A stretch of 64,000 nucleotides of DNA from CAYQQJ01 sp964419935 (GCA_964419935.1 CAYQQJ010000014.1:1-64000), one strand, 5' to 3'; counted from the stretch's first letter, positions 41,765-51,085 are shown. The notes: generated from the sequence alone by a model not told the origin. Translations and numbers: made by a program.

Positions 41765-42634
41765 ATGAACAAGAACGTCTTATTCCAGGATCCTGTAGCA
41801 CCGGATTGGTCCACTGTTGAATTGCAGGACTCCTGGGCGGATCAGTTGAACCTGTCGTCCATTGAAGGGTGGCGGGAACTTGTGCGTGCCTTTGGTCGCG
41901 AGCGCCGTCAGCCGGTACAACTGCCGCCACAAGACGCCTTTAACCTCCGCATTCCAAAGTACGTGTTGCAGGAATTCCACAACCTTCCCAACGGAAACTA
42001 TTCCCGTCGCTTTTCCCGTGGTTACATCACAGGTTTCGACGTCAGTATGCTCGGTACTGTAGGCAAGGCTCGTGCATGGATTGCGCAACAATTGCGTGAT
42101 TGCCATGCGGTACTGGACGTGGGCACCGCCGGTGGCAGAACCGCCGCTGCCATTCGCGCTGTGGGTGTTGCTCAGGTATGGGGAGTTGATCCCTCGCCTT
42201 ACTTGTTGAAGCACGCTGCCAGTGACCATCCGGACGTGACATTTTTGCCGGGAATCGCCGAAGCCCTGCCGTTTTCGGCTGAGCGTCTTGATGCCATCGC
42301 TATCTGTTTTCTACTGCACGAGATGCCGCCCCGTTACATTGCCAAAGCGTTCAGTGAGTTTATGCGGGTGCTGAAACCGGGAGGAAAGCTGGTGATCGCC
42401 GAACCCTCCGAACAACAACTGGCGCCATTTCGTTGGAAGCAACTGAAAAACCGGAAGGGCTGGAAACAAATGTATTTCAGCTGGTTGGCACACAAAGCCC
42501 ACGAGCCCTTTTTAGCGGCCTGGCATAAACTCGATAAATTATCTGTTGCCAATGAGGCAGGTTTACAGCTGGTTGAACAAATACCCGGCATGCCTATCAA
42601 CCGCTGGATATTCCAAAAAACCGATGTTAACTAA
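41765..42634 (+). CDS. Class I SAM-dependent methyltransferase
   Basis: 289 residues. Motif I is AVLDVGTAGGRTAAAIR near residue 117, followed by VWGVDPSPYLLKHA (acidic residue of motif II) and the LKPGGKLVIAEPS segment. The N-terminal 100 residues and the C-terminal part are specific to this group. Ring or hydroxyl methylation occurs in aryl polyenes, which fits its place at the end of the cluster. It starts 22 bases after the hydrolase. Confidence 0.82.
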   Translation: MNKNVLFQDPVAPDWSTVELQDSWADQLNLSSIEGWRELVRAFGRERRQPVQLPPQDAFNLRIPKYVLQEFHNLPNGNYSRRFSRGYITGFDVSMLGTVGKARAWIAQQLRDCHAVLDVGTAGGRTAAAIRAVGVAQVWGVDPSPYLLKHAASDHPDVTFLPGIAEALPFSAERLDAIAICFLLHEMPPRYIAKAFSEFMRVLKPGGKLVIAEPSEQQLAPFRWKQLKNRKGWKQMYFSWLAHKAHEPFLAAWHKLDKLSVANEAGLQLVEQIPGMPINRWIFQKTDVN

Positions 42635-42666
42635 TAGCCCATACATACGCATTCCGATTGTATTTC

Positions 42667-42687
42667 TTTTCACTTTTCACTTTTCAC
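42667..42687. repeat. Heptamer tandem repeat (TTTTCAC), three units
   Basis: Three perfect TTTTCAC units lie between the methyltransferase and the YhiN-family gene, at the right border of the biosynthetic cluster. The period of seven matches the arrays at 11-52 and 51041-51085, though the unit differs. Confidence 0.85.
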
Positions 42688-42722
42688 TATTTATTGTTTA
42701 TTCATCACCATGACCCCAAACC

Positions 42723-43898
42723 ATGCAAGCTGATTGCCTGATTATCGGCGCCGGTGCCGCCGGCCTCATGTGCGCCATTACGGCGGCACAGCGCGGTCGA
42801 AAGGTCGTGATTATTGATCATGCCAACAAACCCGGCAAAAAAATCCTGATGTCCGGCGGCGGCCGCTGTAACTTCACCAACCTTTGGGTAGAGCCAGCCA
42901 ATTTTTTGTCTGCGAATCCTCACTTCTGCAAATCGGCCCTTAGCCGCTATACGCAATATGATTTTATTGCCCTCGTGGAAAAGCACGGACTGGCTTTTCA
43001 CGAGAAAGCGAAGGGCCAATTATTTTGCGACAACAAGGCGAAAGACCTGCTGAATATCCTGTTGGCAGAATGTGACAGCGCAGGTGTCGCGCTTCATATG
43101 GATACCGCAATAAAGACAGTCAAGAAAACTGGCGACGCGTTCTCGCTGAATACCAGCCGAGGTGAGTACACAGCGCCCTCACTGGTTGTTGCCACTGGCG
43201 GTTTATCCATACCCACCATGGGCGCAACCGGTTTCGGCTATGACATTGCGCGACAGTTTAATTTGAACGTCACTGACCGGGCTGCCGCACTGGTGCCGTT
43301 TACACTGAGCCGCAGGGACCTTGCATTCCTTGAAGGCCTAGCGGGCGTCAGCATGCCGGTGAGTGTTAGCTGTGCCGGTACCACGTTTAATGAGGACATG
43401 CTTATCACCCACAAAGGACTGAGCGGCCCGGCGATACTGCAAATCTCCAACTACTGGCACCCCGGTAACGCGGTGACCATCGATGTGTTGCCCACGAAAA
43501 ATCTTGTCGACCTTTGGCAAAGCTGGCGCGACCAGGGTGTGAAAGCAGAGCTCAAAAATATGCTGGCAGAACACCTACCCAAACGCTTCGTTCAAGCCTG
43601 GCTGGACGCACGGGGCGGTAGCAAACCCGTACAACAATACACGCCTGAACAAATTGTGGAGCTGGACGAGCAGCTGCATAATTGGCAACTCATTCCCGCC
43701 GGCACCGAAGGCTACCGCACTGCGGAAGTGACGCGCGGCGGTGTGAACACCGACGGTATATCCTCAAAAACCTTCGAGGCCAAAACCGTCCCCGGCCTGT
43801 ACTTTGTGGGAGAAGTACTGGATGTTACCGGCTGGCTCGGAGGGTTCAATTTTCAGTGGGCTTGGGCTTCCGGCTATTGTGCGGGGCTGTATGTGTAA
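42723..43898 (+). CDS. NAD(P)/FAD-dependent oxidoreductase, YhiN/HI0933 family
   Basis: 391 residues, normal for the family. The signature is FAD-binding CLIIGAGAAGLMCAITAAQRG followed by PGKKILMSGGGRCNFTN, and the C-terminal YFVGEVLDVTGWLGGFNFQWAWASG, both hallmark YhiN/HI0933 segments. Its substrate is unknown. It is a widespread housekeeping-type gene, so it probably lies outside the pigment cluster. Confidence 0.93.
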   Translation: MQADCLIIGAGAAGLMCAITAAQRGRKVVIIDHANKPGKKILMSGGGRCNFTNLWVEPANFLSANPHFCKSALSRYTQYDFIALVEKHGLAFHEKAKGQLFCDNKAKDLLNILLAECDSAGVALHMDTAIKTVKKTGDAFSLNTSRGEYTAPSLVVATGGLSIPTMGATGFGYDIARQFNLNVTDRAAALVPFTLSRRDLAFLEGLAGVSMPVSVSCAGTTFNEDMLITHKGLSGPAILQISNYWHPGNAVTIDVLPTKNLVDLWQSWRDQGVKAELKNMLAEHLPKRFVQAWLDARGGSKPVQQYTPEQIVELDEQLHNWQLIPAGTEGYRTAEVTRGGVNTDGISSKTFEAKTVPGLYFVGEVLDVTGWLGGFNFQWAWASGYCAGLYV

Positions 43899-43998
43899 GG
43901 TAAGGATGCCAGTCAGCCAGCGAGCCGGGCTACTCATGAATCGCCAGTGGTTTTAACGCAGGATTGAGACCAGGAAGAGATCTAAATCTCTTTACTTA

Positions 43999-44928
43999 TC
44001 ATTTCATGTCTAACATGGCTGCCTCGGGGTTTGGCCCGTAAAAAAGCTTCATTATCTCGCCGTAATGCTGATTTAGAATTTCATCGTTGCTCCGCTGCAG
44101 CCATTCCTCGCTAACAATGTTTTCGAAGACACTCTTTGGTTCATATTTGACCCGCATGCTGTTTTTGATGATGTCCATTTTGAGGGATGCCACATCAATA
44201 AATTCAGTCAAAAGAATATTGTCATTTTTGCTATATGTGAAAGACACTTCAATAAACGCATTGTCTGTTAATGGTAGGTTAAGAAGAACGGTGAGAACTC
44301 CATGGGGAGCTGCTACGTTTGTCTCGATCCATTTTTGCTGATTAATTACCGGCTCCCGCCATGTAGCATAAAGTGCCTTTCTATTAACGGTAGCAAACCC
44401 TGCGTTATAGATATTGAACGGACCGGATTCGGCTTCAATTTCTGCATTAATAGCATCGTAGCGTTGATGGAATCGATCATTCAACATTAAAACAAAGTCC
44501 ATGCGGTCTCTGATATCGTAGGGCCGTGTATGTATATGCGTGGCTTTGTTTTCTACAACTCGCTGGACAGAAACATCCATCATCACCGTGCCGAGCGGCC
44601 TGCCGAACCACCCGGTCTCTTTGATATCCCACCAGCGGCGAAGCAAGTTGCCGTACTCGGGGTTGTCGAAATTTGACACATCAGTGATATCCAAGCTTTC
44701 TACCATGTCGTGAGCCGGCATGTCCTTACTAAAGTCTTCCGGCATTGCAAAGTGAAATATGTTGCCGGATAAGCTAACTTGGCGCGGATGAGCTGCTGCC
44801 TTTCCTTCGGCCTGAACGGGACTGCTGAAAAGCTGTGTGATTACCGAGAACATAAAGATCACCAAAATTCGTAGGGTCATATTAGCAAAGCCGCTGGGCT
44901 TGATTGAAGCAGTGGGCGTTATTATCAC
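43999..44928 (-). CDS. Exported protein, candidate immunity protein for the adjacent lipase
   Basis: 309 residues from a GTG just downstream of the lipase stop; the internal ATG at 44880 gives a cleaner signal peptide (MTLRILVIFMFSVITQLFSS, then PVQA). The mature part is all soluble, mixed alpha/beta, with a long charged C-terminus. I do not recognise a named family with certainty; size, export and position after a lipase fit the Tli-type immunity proteins that protect against phospholipase effectors. It is separated from the lipase gene by nine bases and must be co-transcribed. Confidence 0.6.
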   Translation of the reverse strand: MIITPTASIKPSGFANMTLRILVIFMFSVITQLFSSPVQAEGKAAAHPRQVSLSGNIFHFAMPEDFSKDMPAHDMVESLDITDVSNFDNPEYGNLLRRWWDIKETGWFGRPLGTVMMDVSVQRVVENKATHIHTRPYDIRDRMDFVLMLNDRFHQRYDAINAEIEAESGPFNIYNAGFATVNRKALYATWREPVINQQKWIETNVAAPHGVLTVLLNLPLTDNAFIEVSFTYSKNDNILLTEFIDVASLKMDIIKNSMRVKYEPKSVFENIVSEEWLQRSNDEILNQHYGEIMKLFYGPNPEAAMLDMK

Positions 44929-44937
44929 AGTGGTTAT

Positions 44938-46152
44938 CTAGGGTAGATAATTCGGTTTCGCCCTGGAGAGCAGGCGATCGACTTTATGGAAGGTTTTCTG
45001 CAAGCCATTGCGCCCCTTGCCTGGCCCCGCATCCATGTGCCTGCGCCAGTCCTTTTGGCTCTGGGCTAACGTGTGAGGACTTTGGAACAGCGACCCGGCC
45101 AGAACATGATTGGAATATACAACGGAGCCGATGATTTTGCGCGGGTTCATTGTATTCATGCCAATGAGATTCGGAACTATGTCATAGTCATTGTGCCGAA
45201 TCGCCAACACGGTGATGCCTGCACGGTTTAGTAGTGGCTTGGTTCGCAGGTTGTTGTTTGCATTACCATGGAATACGACACTATGCTTATCCAGCAAGGT
45301 GCCTTTGTCTCGACTCCGTGCACCATTGAATGACAATTTGTTCAGCGCCCAACTACTATTTCCGTTGAGCAGGTAGCGCACACCTTCCGCGAAGATTACA
45401 CCGCCCTGGCTGTGCGCAACCCACTGCGTTGTATTTCCATCATCTTGCGTGTCTTCAAGTACTTTGGCGAAAGCCCGGGTGACAGGAGTCGTGAACCCCA
45501 TTTTGTCCCGCAAAGATTCCCAGGTATCTCCCACACCACCCACGCTTGGGTTGTGGAACAGCGTATATTCCTGAATATTATTGAACTCGTATTCAAGGTG
45601 AGCGCCCATTAGCCACGTCGCTTTGGTTAAGTTGTTGGACTGCCCATTGACTGCAGCATGGGCTGTCGATACCTTCTTTACCTTGGCTGCTATTTTCCAG
45701 TCACCTTGACTGCTGCGCTTGACTCTGTATAAAGCCGCTTGTTCCATTCGATCGCGCTGTCGCTGTAAACGATCAACCGGTTGAATGTTATAGACGAGAA
45801 CGTCCCCATTTGCGATTCGGTAGTCAGCTCGAAACGCATCGTTTTCTATGCTGAAAGTGCTCACACTGCCTTTAAGGATTCTCGCGACCGGAGAGCGCGG
45901 CTGCGCACGTAACCCCTTCAACAGAGAATCCAGCATCGCGTAATTGCCGCCAGTTCTTGCTTCCTGCAAACGAATTTGCTCTGCATAGCCCGTTAAAATT
46001 ACATTGTAGCCTGCAGTTGCCAGACCATTGTCGGTTTCACTGACGAACTTGCTCGGTACCTCCAGATTCAGCAGCGCTGCCTGTTTCGGCGAGGTTTGAA
46101 CATTTCCATACTTGAGTAACAATTCCGTGTGAACATCTCTAGCTGTATCCAT
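44938..46152 (-). CDS. Lipase-like alpha/beta hydrolase, candidate secreted effector
   Basis: 404 residues without a signal peptide. The hydrolase nucleophile elbow is WVAHSQGGVIFAEG (Ser248); acid candidates Asp322/Asp324 (RHNDYDIVPN) and His349 (YSNHVLAG) complete a Ser-Asp-His triad. The N-terminal 160 residues are unassigned and the C-terminus is basic. Lack of a signal peptide combined with an exported partner directly downstream is the pattern of type VI (or similar contact-dependent) lipase effector-immunity pairs. No VgrG, PAAR or other secretion gene lies in the window, so delivery is unknown. A metabolic esterase remains possible. Confidence 0.65.
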   Translation of the reverse strand: MDTARDVHTELLLKYGNVQTSPKQAALLNLEVPSKFVSETDNGLATAGYNVILTGYAEQIRLQEARTGGNYAMLDSLLKGLRAQPRSPVARILKGSVSTFSIENDAFRADYRIANGDVLVYNIQPVDRLQRQRDRMEQAALYRVKRSSQGDWKIAAKVKKVSTAHAAVNGQSNNLTKATWLMGAHLEYEFNNIQEYTLFHNPSVGGVGDTWESLRDKMGFTTPVTRAFAKVLEDTQDDGNTTQWVAHSQGGVIFAEGVRYLLNGNSSWALNKLSFNGARSRDKGTLLDKHSVVFHGNANNNLRTKPLLNRAGITVLAIRHNDYDIVPNLIGMNTMNPRKIIGSVVYSNHVLAGSLFQSPHTLAQSQKDWRRHMDAGPGKGRNGLQKTFHKVDRLLSRAKPNYLP

Positions 46153-46416
46153 GATGATTCCTTAAATATCCATATTGTCCGTTTTATCATTCCAGTACTG
46201 CGGGGGCCCCTCCTGCACATCGGCGGGAAGTGCTTAATGGAAATCCTGAGCATTAGGATCGAGAACTTTCGTTTCCATCTTGATTGTTATAAGTTAAGTC
46301 GCAGGCATAGAAGCTGCAACGCAATGTTACCACGTCAGGGCATCTGGCCAAACGTGAATCACATCACAAGAAGGCATGCCGGCTATCCGCTGACACCATG
46401 TCACCAGAGAATAACA

Positions 46417-47481
46417 ATGAAGAGTTTGCTGGCAGTTTTCGTTCTTGGTTTCTCACTCCACGTTGCAGCCGCGGATATTCACGCGTCCTTGACGCGGGCG
46501 CTGAATGATATTCGGGTGGAGCATCAGGTTCCGGCCATGTCGATTGTGGTGGTGGATGACGGTGAGGTGGTGTATGCAAAGGGATTCGGATTCACTGACG
46601 AGAAAAGTACGTTGCCGGCAAATGAACATACGCGTTTCAGAGTAGCATCTATATCCAAACTGTTTACTGCCCAGGCTGTAATGCAGCTGGTGCAGGCGGG
46701 CAAGGTTGAACTGAATGCGCCAGTGGCCACATATTTACCCGATGCGTTTGCTGGAAGTGGCATCACTATCCGGCAATTGTTGACCCATACCTCGGGTTTG
46801 GAAGATCGGGTTTGGCCGTTGCCTTACACCGCCGGGCCGAATCAGCAGGCATATTTCGCGAAGGTCATTGAGCAAAATCCGTTGCCGCTTACAGGCGGGA
46901 AGTTCGAGTATAGCGACACAGGGTTCAATATTCTGGGGGCCGTGGTTGAATCCATATCCGGCATGCGATTCCATACCTACGTTGAAAAGTTCATCTTGCG
47001 CCCGGCGCAGATGGCCCATAGCGGCTACTATTCCGGGGAGGCTGGCGTCCAGCCGGACGCCTTGCCTTACCATGGGGGCTCCCCGATACCGGCAGACAAG
47101 CAGCGGCCGTTCGACCCGTCGTTCTTCCCTTGTGAAGGTTTGATAGCGAGCGCGCAGGACCTGGCAACCTGGGCGAGCCGCACCATGGCAATGGATGAGG
47201 CGATTCTTTCCAAAGCTGCCTATCAGCAGATGCTGGTGCCGCAGGTGAAGACGACCTGGGGTGATATCCATATGGGGCTGGGGTGGCAGATCGATAAATC
47301 GGAATGGGGGCCTGTCGCCAGACATGCCGGCGAGGTGCGCGGTTACAGCAGTTTACTGATGACCTATCCCGCTCAGGAATTGGCAGTCGCGATACTCGCC
47401 AACGGCAATTCAGCCCCACGTTTCGACATCGCGGAGCTTGTCACTCGGTTCTTGATGGCTAGTGGGGCTGACGGAGATTAA
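46417..47481 (+). CDS. Serine beta-lactamase-family hydrolase
   Basis: 354 residues from ATG 46417 (MKSLLAVFVLGFSLHVAAA, a signal peptide); the long upstream open frame is not coding. Class C/penicillin-binding fold: SxxK motif SISK near residue 78, the YSDTGFN segment as the Tyr motif, and HAGEVRG as the KTG-equivalent. It is probably a periplasmic esterase or D-peptidase rather than a resistance enzyme. The gene diverges from the lipase effector across a 264-base gap in which I see no further gene. Confidence 0.88.
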   Translation: MKSLLAVFVLGFSLHVAAADIHASLTRALNDIRVEHQVPAMSIVVVDDGEVVYAKGFGFTDEKSTLPANEHTRFRVASISKLFTAQAVMQLVQAGKVELNAPVATYLPDAFAGSGITIRQLLTHTSGLEDRVWPLPYTAGPNQQAYFAKVIEQNPLPLTGGKFEYSDTGFNILGAVVESISGMRFHTYVEKFILRPAQMAHSGYYSGEAGVQPDALPYHGGSPIPADKQRPFDPSFFPCEGLIASAQDLATWASRTMAMDEAILSKAAYQQMLVPQVKTTWGDIHMGLGWQIDKSEWGPVARHAGEVRGYSSLLMTYPAQELAVAILANGNSAPRFDIAELVTRFLMASGADGD

Positions 47482-47742
47482 CGACCATATGGCGACATTT
47501 CGACTCCTTTCGACGCATTATGAGCTATCCCGCTGTTTTTTGTTGCAACATATCGTCGATTGATCGTCTGCCGAACCTGCCTATTCAGTGTTGATATGCC
47601 GTCAGTGAGTGACGCCAGACTTCACTCGTCTGGTGCCACTGTGCGGCAAACCGCCAAGATGATTTCCCTGCGAACGCGAAAATCTTGCCTATACTCAATC
47701 GTAAATCCACATTCATTTCCCCTTCCATAGGTATTTTCTCAG

Positions 47743-49023
47743 GTGTTGTTATCCGTAGTTGCTCGGAATCGCTATCGAGCTGGCATGGCGCTTGTTGTTG
47801 GGCTGTCACTACTGTCAAGCCAGGCATTGGCCAGTGATCAGTTTGAATCCCGTTTCACCGGGTTTGCCACCCTGGGCCTGGTGACCAGCGATCATGAAAC
47901 TCTGGGTTTTCGTCGCGACCTTACCCAGGATGTTGGGGTCAAGGACGGCTCCGTTGAATGGCGAACAGATTCCCTGATTGGCCTTCAGTGGCAAGGCAGC
48001 TGGTCCCCGAAGCTTGCGGCGACGGTGCAGGCGGTGGCGAAAGACCGATACGACAACAGCCTGGAAAATTCCATCGAGTGGGCCTTCCTGCGCTACCGTC
48101 CGGTAGACGGCCTGGATATCCGCCTTGGCAGGCTGGGGAGCGATTTGTTCATGCTTTCTGACTACAGGCAGGTAGGCTATGCCTTCCCATGGGTTCGTCC
48201 ACCCACCGACTATTATGGTTTGATGTCGCTTTACCACTACGACGGCATGGACATCAACAAGCGCTTTGATTTGGAGAACGGCACCCTCAACGTCAAAGTC
48301 TTTTACGGTAATTCCGATGAGCATTACCCGGTCACCGACAGTAGCGCCGATGAAATCCGGATGGACATCAGTCCCGCGGGCCTTGCGTTGAGCCTGGAGT
48401 GGAATGAGTGGACATGGCGCTATACCTATGCGGATGTCACGATCAACAACGACGCGGCTCGCTCTCTTACGGATGCGTTTCGTGCTGCCAGCCCATTATG
48501 GCCCGAAGCCACCGCAATCGCAGACCGATTCTCCACCTATAAAAAATCCATGGTCTACCACGAGTTCGGTGCGGAATGGGATAACAATGTCTGGTGGATG
48601 CAAGCGGAAGCGACGGATTTAAGCAGCGGCTCGCCATTGACGCCGAGTGGTCGCCATTTTTATGTCAGCGTTGGCCGCCGTTTCGGTGCGCTTTCTGTAT
48701 TTGGCATCGGCGGGCTTGCAAAGCCGGAAGGCGACGTGCAGTACCTCACAGCGCCGGCAGGCTATCCCTCTCCCATTGGCGAACAACTCGATGTACTTGC
48801 CAATGCGGCTAGCTACAGCCTGCGCAGTGTGCGCTTGGATCAGGACAGTATAGGCCTCGGGCTGCGATGGGATTTCAGGCCGAAGACCGCATTAAAGTTC
48901 CAGGTCGACAGGTTCAATATCGACGAAGCCGGCACCGGCTTGTGGACTACAAATTCTGCGCAACCATATACCGAGAATCAGAAATCCACGGTAATTAGCC
49001 TTTCCATGGATTTTCTATTCTGA
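47743..49023 (+). CDS. Outer-membrane porin-like protein
   Basis: 426 residues from a TTG; an ATG at 47785 (MALVVGLSLLSSQALA) gives a standard signal peptide and may be the true start. The mature protein alternates polar and aromatic residues as beta-barrels do and ends in Phe (..SMDFLF). Early residues (FTGFATLGLVTSD) resemble phosphate-selective or general porins. Its stop overlaps the start of the substrate-binding gene (TGATG), making it the first gene of a three-gene signalling operon. Confidence 0.78.
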   Translation: MLLSVVARNRYRAGMALVVGLSLLSSQALASDQFESRFTGFATLGLVTSDHETLGFRRDLTQDVGVKDGSVEWRTDSLIGLQWQGSWSPKLAATVQAVAKDRYDNSLENSIEWAFLRYRPVDGLDIRLGRLGSDLFMLSDYRQVGYAFPWVRPPTDYYGLMSLYHYDGMDINKRFDLENGTLNVKVFYGNSDEHYPVTDSSADEIRMDISPAGLALSLEWNEWTWRYTYADVTINNDAARSLTDAFRAASPLWPEATAIADRFSTYKKSMVYHEFGAEWDNNVWWMQAEATDLSSGSPLTPSGRHFYVSVGRRFGALSVFGIGGLAKPEGDVQYLTAPAGYPSPIGEQLDVLANAASYSLRSVRLDQDSIGLGLRWDFRPKTALKFQVDRFNIDEAGTGLWTTNSAQPYTENQKSTVISLSMDFLF

Positions 49024-49448
49024 TGCGTACTAAATATTTCTTGCTCTGCATGCTGCTTTGCGCTGCTAATGTGTTGTCTGCGGATATCGTCGTTATTGTC
49101 AATGCGAACAATTCCGTCAACGCCATGGAACGAAAAGAAGTGGTCGACCTGTTCATGGGTCGCGTCACCGCGTTTGACAATGGCTTGCCTGCGAAAACCT
49201 ACGACCTGCCATCGGGTACGCCTCTGCGCGCCGGTTTCTATAAATCTCTCGCCGGCAAAAGTGAGGCGCAGATAGATGCCTACTGGGCCACATTGATTTT
49301 TGCCGGCCGAATGCTGCCGCCGGTGATGAAACCATCCGCGGACGAAATAATCACAGCAGTAGCCAATGATCGTTCGGCAATTGCTTACGTTCCGGAGCAA
49401 AACCTGCCGCCGACCGTAAAGGTCATCATGGAGCTCTCCTCAGACTGA
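49023..49448 (+). CDS. Short periplasmic substrate-binding-like protein (PstS-like)
   Basis: 141 residues with a signal peptide (about residues 1-20). It resembles one lobe of phosphate-binding proteins (VIVNANNSVNAMERKEVVDLFMGRVTAFDNG, PLRAGFYKSLAGKSEAQIDAYWATLIFAGR), about half the length of a full PstS. Such short forms often occur beside diguanylate cyclases and probably act as periplasmic sensors or inhibitors, not as transporter parts; no ABC permease is near. It overlaps both neighbours by one base. Confidence 0.82.
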   Translation: MRTKYFLLCMLLCAANVLSADIVVIVNANNSVNAMERKEVVDLFMGRVTAFDNGLPAKTYDLPSGTPLRAGFYKSLAGKSEAQIDAYWATLIFAGRMLPPVMKPSADEIITAVANDRSAIAYVPEQNLPPTVKVIMELSSD

Positions 49449-51034
49449 TGAACATCCGCAGCTTGCACTTCAAGGTTTCATTAAGCGTTGCGGCGGCAGC
49501 ATTGTTTGTTGTCGCGCTGTCGTCCTACTATTTTTATCAGCGCGCCTATGAAACGTCCTTCGAAAACAGCCAGCGCTCGGTACAGCAGCTCTTGGAAACC
49601 GTCAGTACAACGGCAGCGATTGCCGCCTACGTTGACAATGAAGAGTTGGCGAGGCAAGTTGTTGCCGGGCTTTCTATTAACGATATTGTCGTCGGTGCGC
49701 GTATCCATGCCGGAAATAAGACTCTCAGTCAGCAGGGCATTTTTCCGACGGACGCCGAAACCTCCTTCGTTTCATCCAGGCTTACGGCACCCTTCGATCA
49801 GGAGGAAGTAGTCGGTACGATTTCCGTCTACCCGAACTTGCCCTTGATTATGATGCACGCCCGGGATTCCGCCTTGGCCACAACCATCGGGCTGGCGACA
49901 CAGGCGGCCGTTGTCGCATTTTTTGTGTTGATCATGGTGTACTGGATGATGACGCGACCATTGGCGCGCTTGTCTCATCGGTTGCATTTGATCACGCCCG
50001 GTGACGGCAATCGCATTGACATCGCCAAGGCCAACCGTCGCGACGAAATCGGGTTGCTTACCGGCGATATCAATGTTCTGTTGCACACGGTTGAAAAGAT
50101 GCTCGGAGAAGAACGCCAGTTACGTCATCGGGTAGAGGTGCTGGAAAATCGTTTTCGCGGAATTTTCGAGGACAGTAGCGCGGGTATCTTTCTGATTAAC
50201 CGCGAGAACGCCTTGGTAACTGCCAACCCGGCATTTTTTAAAATTATCGGATCCGATCACAGGACACTGGCAAAGCCTGGAGAGGCTGATTTAATCGCCA
50301 AGGTCTTCTCTGCTCCAGAGAGCGCCCAGCAGCTGATCAATGATGCATTGACTACAGGCCAGCCGAGCTCGGCTGACCTGCGTATTTCGGGCTCGGGAGA
50401 CGATGACATTCGCTGGGTGCATTGCATTTTTTCGCCCGCGGGCGGCGATCAGCAGCTGGCCATGGCGGAAGGGGTTATATACGATATTACCCAGCGCAAG
50501 CTTAATGAAGATATCACGCGCGAACGCGCGGAAAAGGACAGCCTGACCGGGCTGGCGAATCGCCAGGTTGTTGAAGCAACCCTGGCCGCGCTTGTGAGTG
50601 ATGCGAGTTACGCTGAGCATGGCCTTGTGGTCATGATGATCGACCTCGATGGTTTCAAGTACATCAATGACACCTATGGCCACGATGCCGGCGACGAAGT
50701 GCTGCGGGTCGTGGCAACACGTTTGCGCAACCTGGTGCGGGAGTCGGACATAGTGGCGCGACTCGGTGGTGACGAATTTTTCGTTATTCTCAAACACACC
50801 AAAAATATGGCCATGGCACAGGATATTGCGCAGCAGATTGTGGATAGTCAGCGCGAGCCTATTGAGATACAGCCTGGCGTCCAGGAGAAAGTTGGCATCA
50901 GCGTGGGCATTGCGATTTACCCCAACCACGGCGACACGGACCTGAGCCTGCGCAAGCATGCGGACCAGGCAATGTATGCGGTAAAACGCCAAGGCAAAAA
51001 CAACTTTGCCATCTATGAATCCACTGATAAATAA
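49448..51034 (+). CDS. Membrane diguanylate cyclase with periplasmic sensor, HAMP and PAS domains
   Basis: 528 residues. Helix at about 10-30, periplasmic segment to about 140 (CHASE8-like pattern ending IAAYVDNEELARQVVAGLS), second helix 145-167, HAMP-like region to about 218, PAS domain about 233-350, then GGDEF. The active site GGDEF at 440-444 is intact, and an RxxD inhibitory site (Arg431-Asp434) sits five residues before it, so product inhibition is expected. It makes c-di-GMP, probably under control of the preceding periplasmic protein. Confidence 0.93.
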   Translation: MNIRSLHFKVSLSVAAAALFVVALSSYYFYQRAYETSFENSQRSVQQLLETVSTTAAIAAYVDNEELARQVVAGLSINDIVVGARIHAGNKTLSQQGIFPTDAETSFVSSRLTAPFDQEEVVGTISVYPNLPLIMMHARDSALATTIGLATQAAVVAFFVLIMVYWMMTRPLARLSHRLHLITPGDGNRIDIAKANRRDEIGLLTGDINVLLHTVEKMLGEERQLRHRVEVLENRFRGIFEDSSAGIFLINRENALVTANPAFFKIIGSDHRTLAKPGEADLIAKVFSAPESAQQLINDALTTGQPSSADLRISGSGDDDIRWVHCIFSPAGGDQQLAMAEGVIYDITQRKLNEDITRERAEKDSLTGLANRQVVEATLAALVSDASYAEHGLVVMMIDLDGFKYINDTYGHDAGDEVLRVVATRLRNLVRESDIVARLGGDEFFVILKHTKNMAMAQDIAQQIVDSQREPIEIQPGVQEKVGISVGIAIYPNHGDTDLSLRKHADQAMYAVKRQGKNNFAIYESTDK

Positions 51035-51040
51035 TTTTTA

Positions 51041-51085
51041 GCCGCAAGCCGCAAGCCGCAAGCCGCAAGCCGCAAGCCGCAAGCC
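51041..51085. repeat. Heptamer tandem repeat (GCCGCAA), six units
   Basis: Six perfect GCCGCAA units from 51041 to 51082 plus a partial unit, starting seven bases after the diguanylate cyclase stop. Like the array at the window start it lies immediately beyond a stop codon and has six units with a period of seven. Confidence 0.95.

Noticed and set aside
47585..47655. CCAGAC/GTCTGG hairpin upstream of the porin gene
   Set aside because: Short 6-bp stem without a T-run on either side; no clear role as terminator or operator.
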